From JAJPXC01 sp964562375 (GTDB lineage: Bacteria > Bacteroidota > Bacteroidia > Bacteroidales > Muribaculaceae): a stretch of DNA of 22,074 bases. Positions 22,016 to 22,074 of this stretch are shown here, one piece after another (position 1 is the stretch's first letter; each line of letters opens with the position of its first letter). The position numbers and the translations under genes were made by a program. The notes below the pieces were generated by a model, which was given only the letters and a program-made list of their open reading frames with translations, made no database searches and was not told the DNA's origin. The stretch spans positions 1 to 22,074 of the forward strand of contig CAZLSW010000056.1 in NCBI GenBank assembly GCA_964562375.1. Direction: 5' to 3'.

Positions 22016-22074
22016 CATTACATTAGTGTCTCTTAAAATATGTTAACAGGCAAAATCAAGTCTCAACTGGAGGT

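Overview
The window reads as a chromosome segment of a gut-type member of the order Bacteroidales, of moderate GC (about half by eye). Four things point there. Promoters follow the Bacteroidetes pattern TTG-N19/20-TAnnTTTG. The genes include PorQ, an Rpn-family nuclease and an L13 beginning MDTLSYKT. One secreted protein ends in a 'YNLQG..V' tail of the type IX secretion kind. The short spacers carry 7-8 bp tandem repeats. A family such as Muribaculaceae or Prevotellaceae is plausible but is inference.

Seventeen protein genes are present, sixteen on the minus strand; in transcription order read right to left. (1) 21945-16339: a three-gene RND metal-efflux operon, with a His-rich lipoprotein adaptor, a CzcA/CusA-type pump and a TolC-like channel. 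(2) 16270-12830: an Rpn-family nuclease, a PBP4-type DacB and a Bcr/CflA-type MFS exporter. (3) 12689-10446: the only plus-strand gene, a 747-residue secreted modular protein with two strong downstream hairpins. (4) 10263-9244: porQ, divergent from that gene. (5) 9097-5445: purT, a class I/II aminotransferase and a LolC/LolE-like permease, behind a recognisable promoter. (6) 5341-1401: rsfS, ftsH and a barrel-only Omp85 protein; the last two overlap by ATGA. (7) 1108-1: rplM, rpsI and the start of rpsB, with a strong promoter and a roughly 105-nt leader holding a perfect hairpin.

The core genes are ordinary. The most unusual feature lies in the spacers. Six short tandem arrays of strict 7- or 8-bp period, built on four or five unrelated unit sequences, abut gene ends at 1355, 4867, 9182, 14006, 20663 and 20761. 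One array supplies the start codon of the metal pump and another encodes the first residues of the MFS exporter. A 40-bp-period GC-rich palindromic repeat occurs twice upstream of ftsH, with a diverged third copy at 12782. No tRNA, rRNA, CRISPR array, insertion sequence or phage gene was seen. No gene-free stretch exceeds 300 bases; the longest, 1109-1400, holds the rplM leader, its promoter and one heptamer array.
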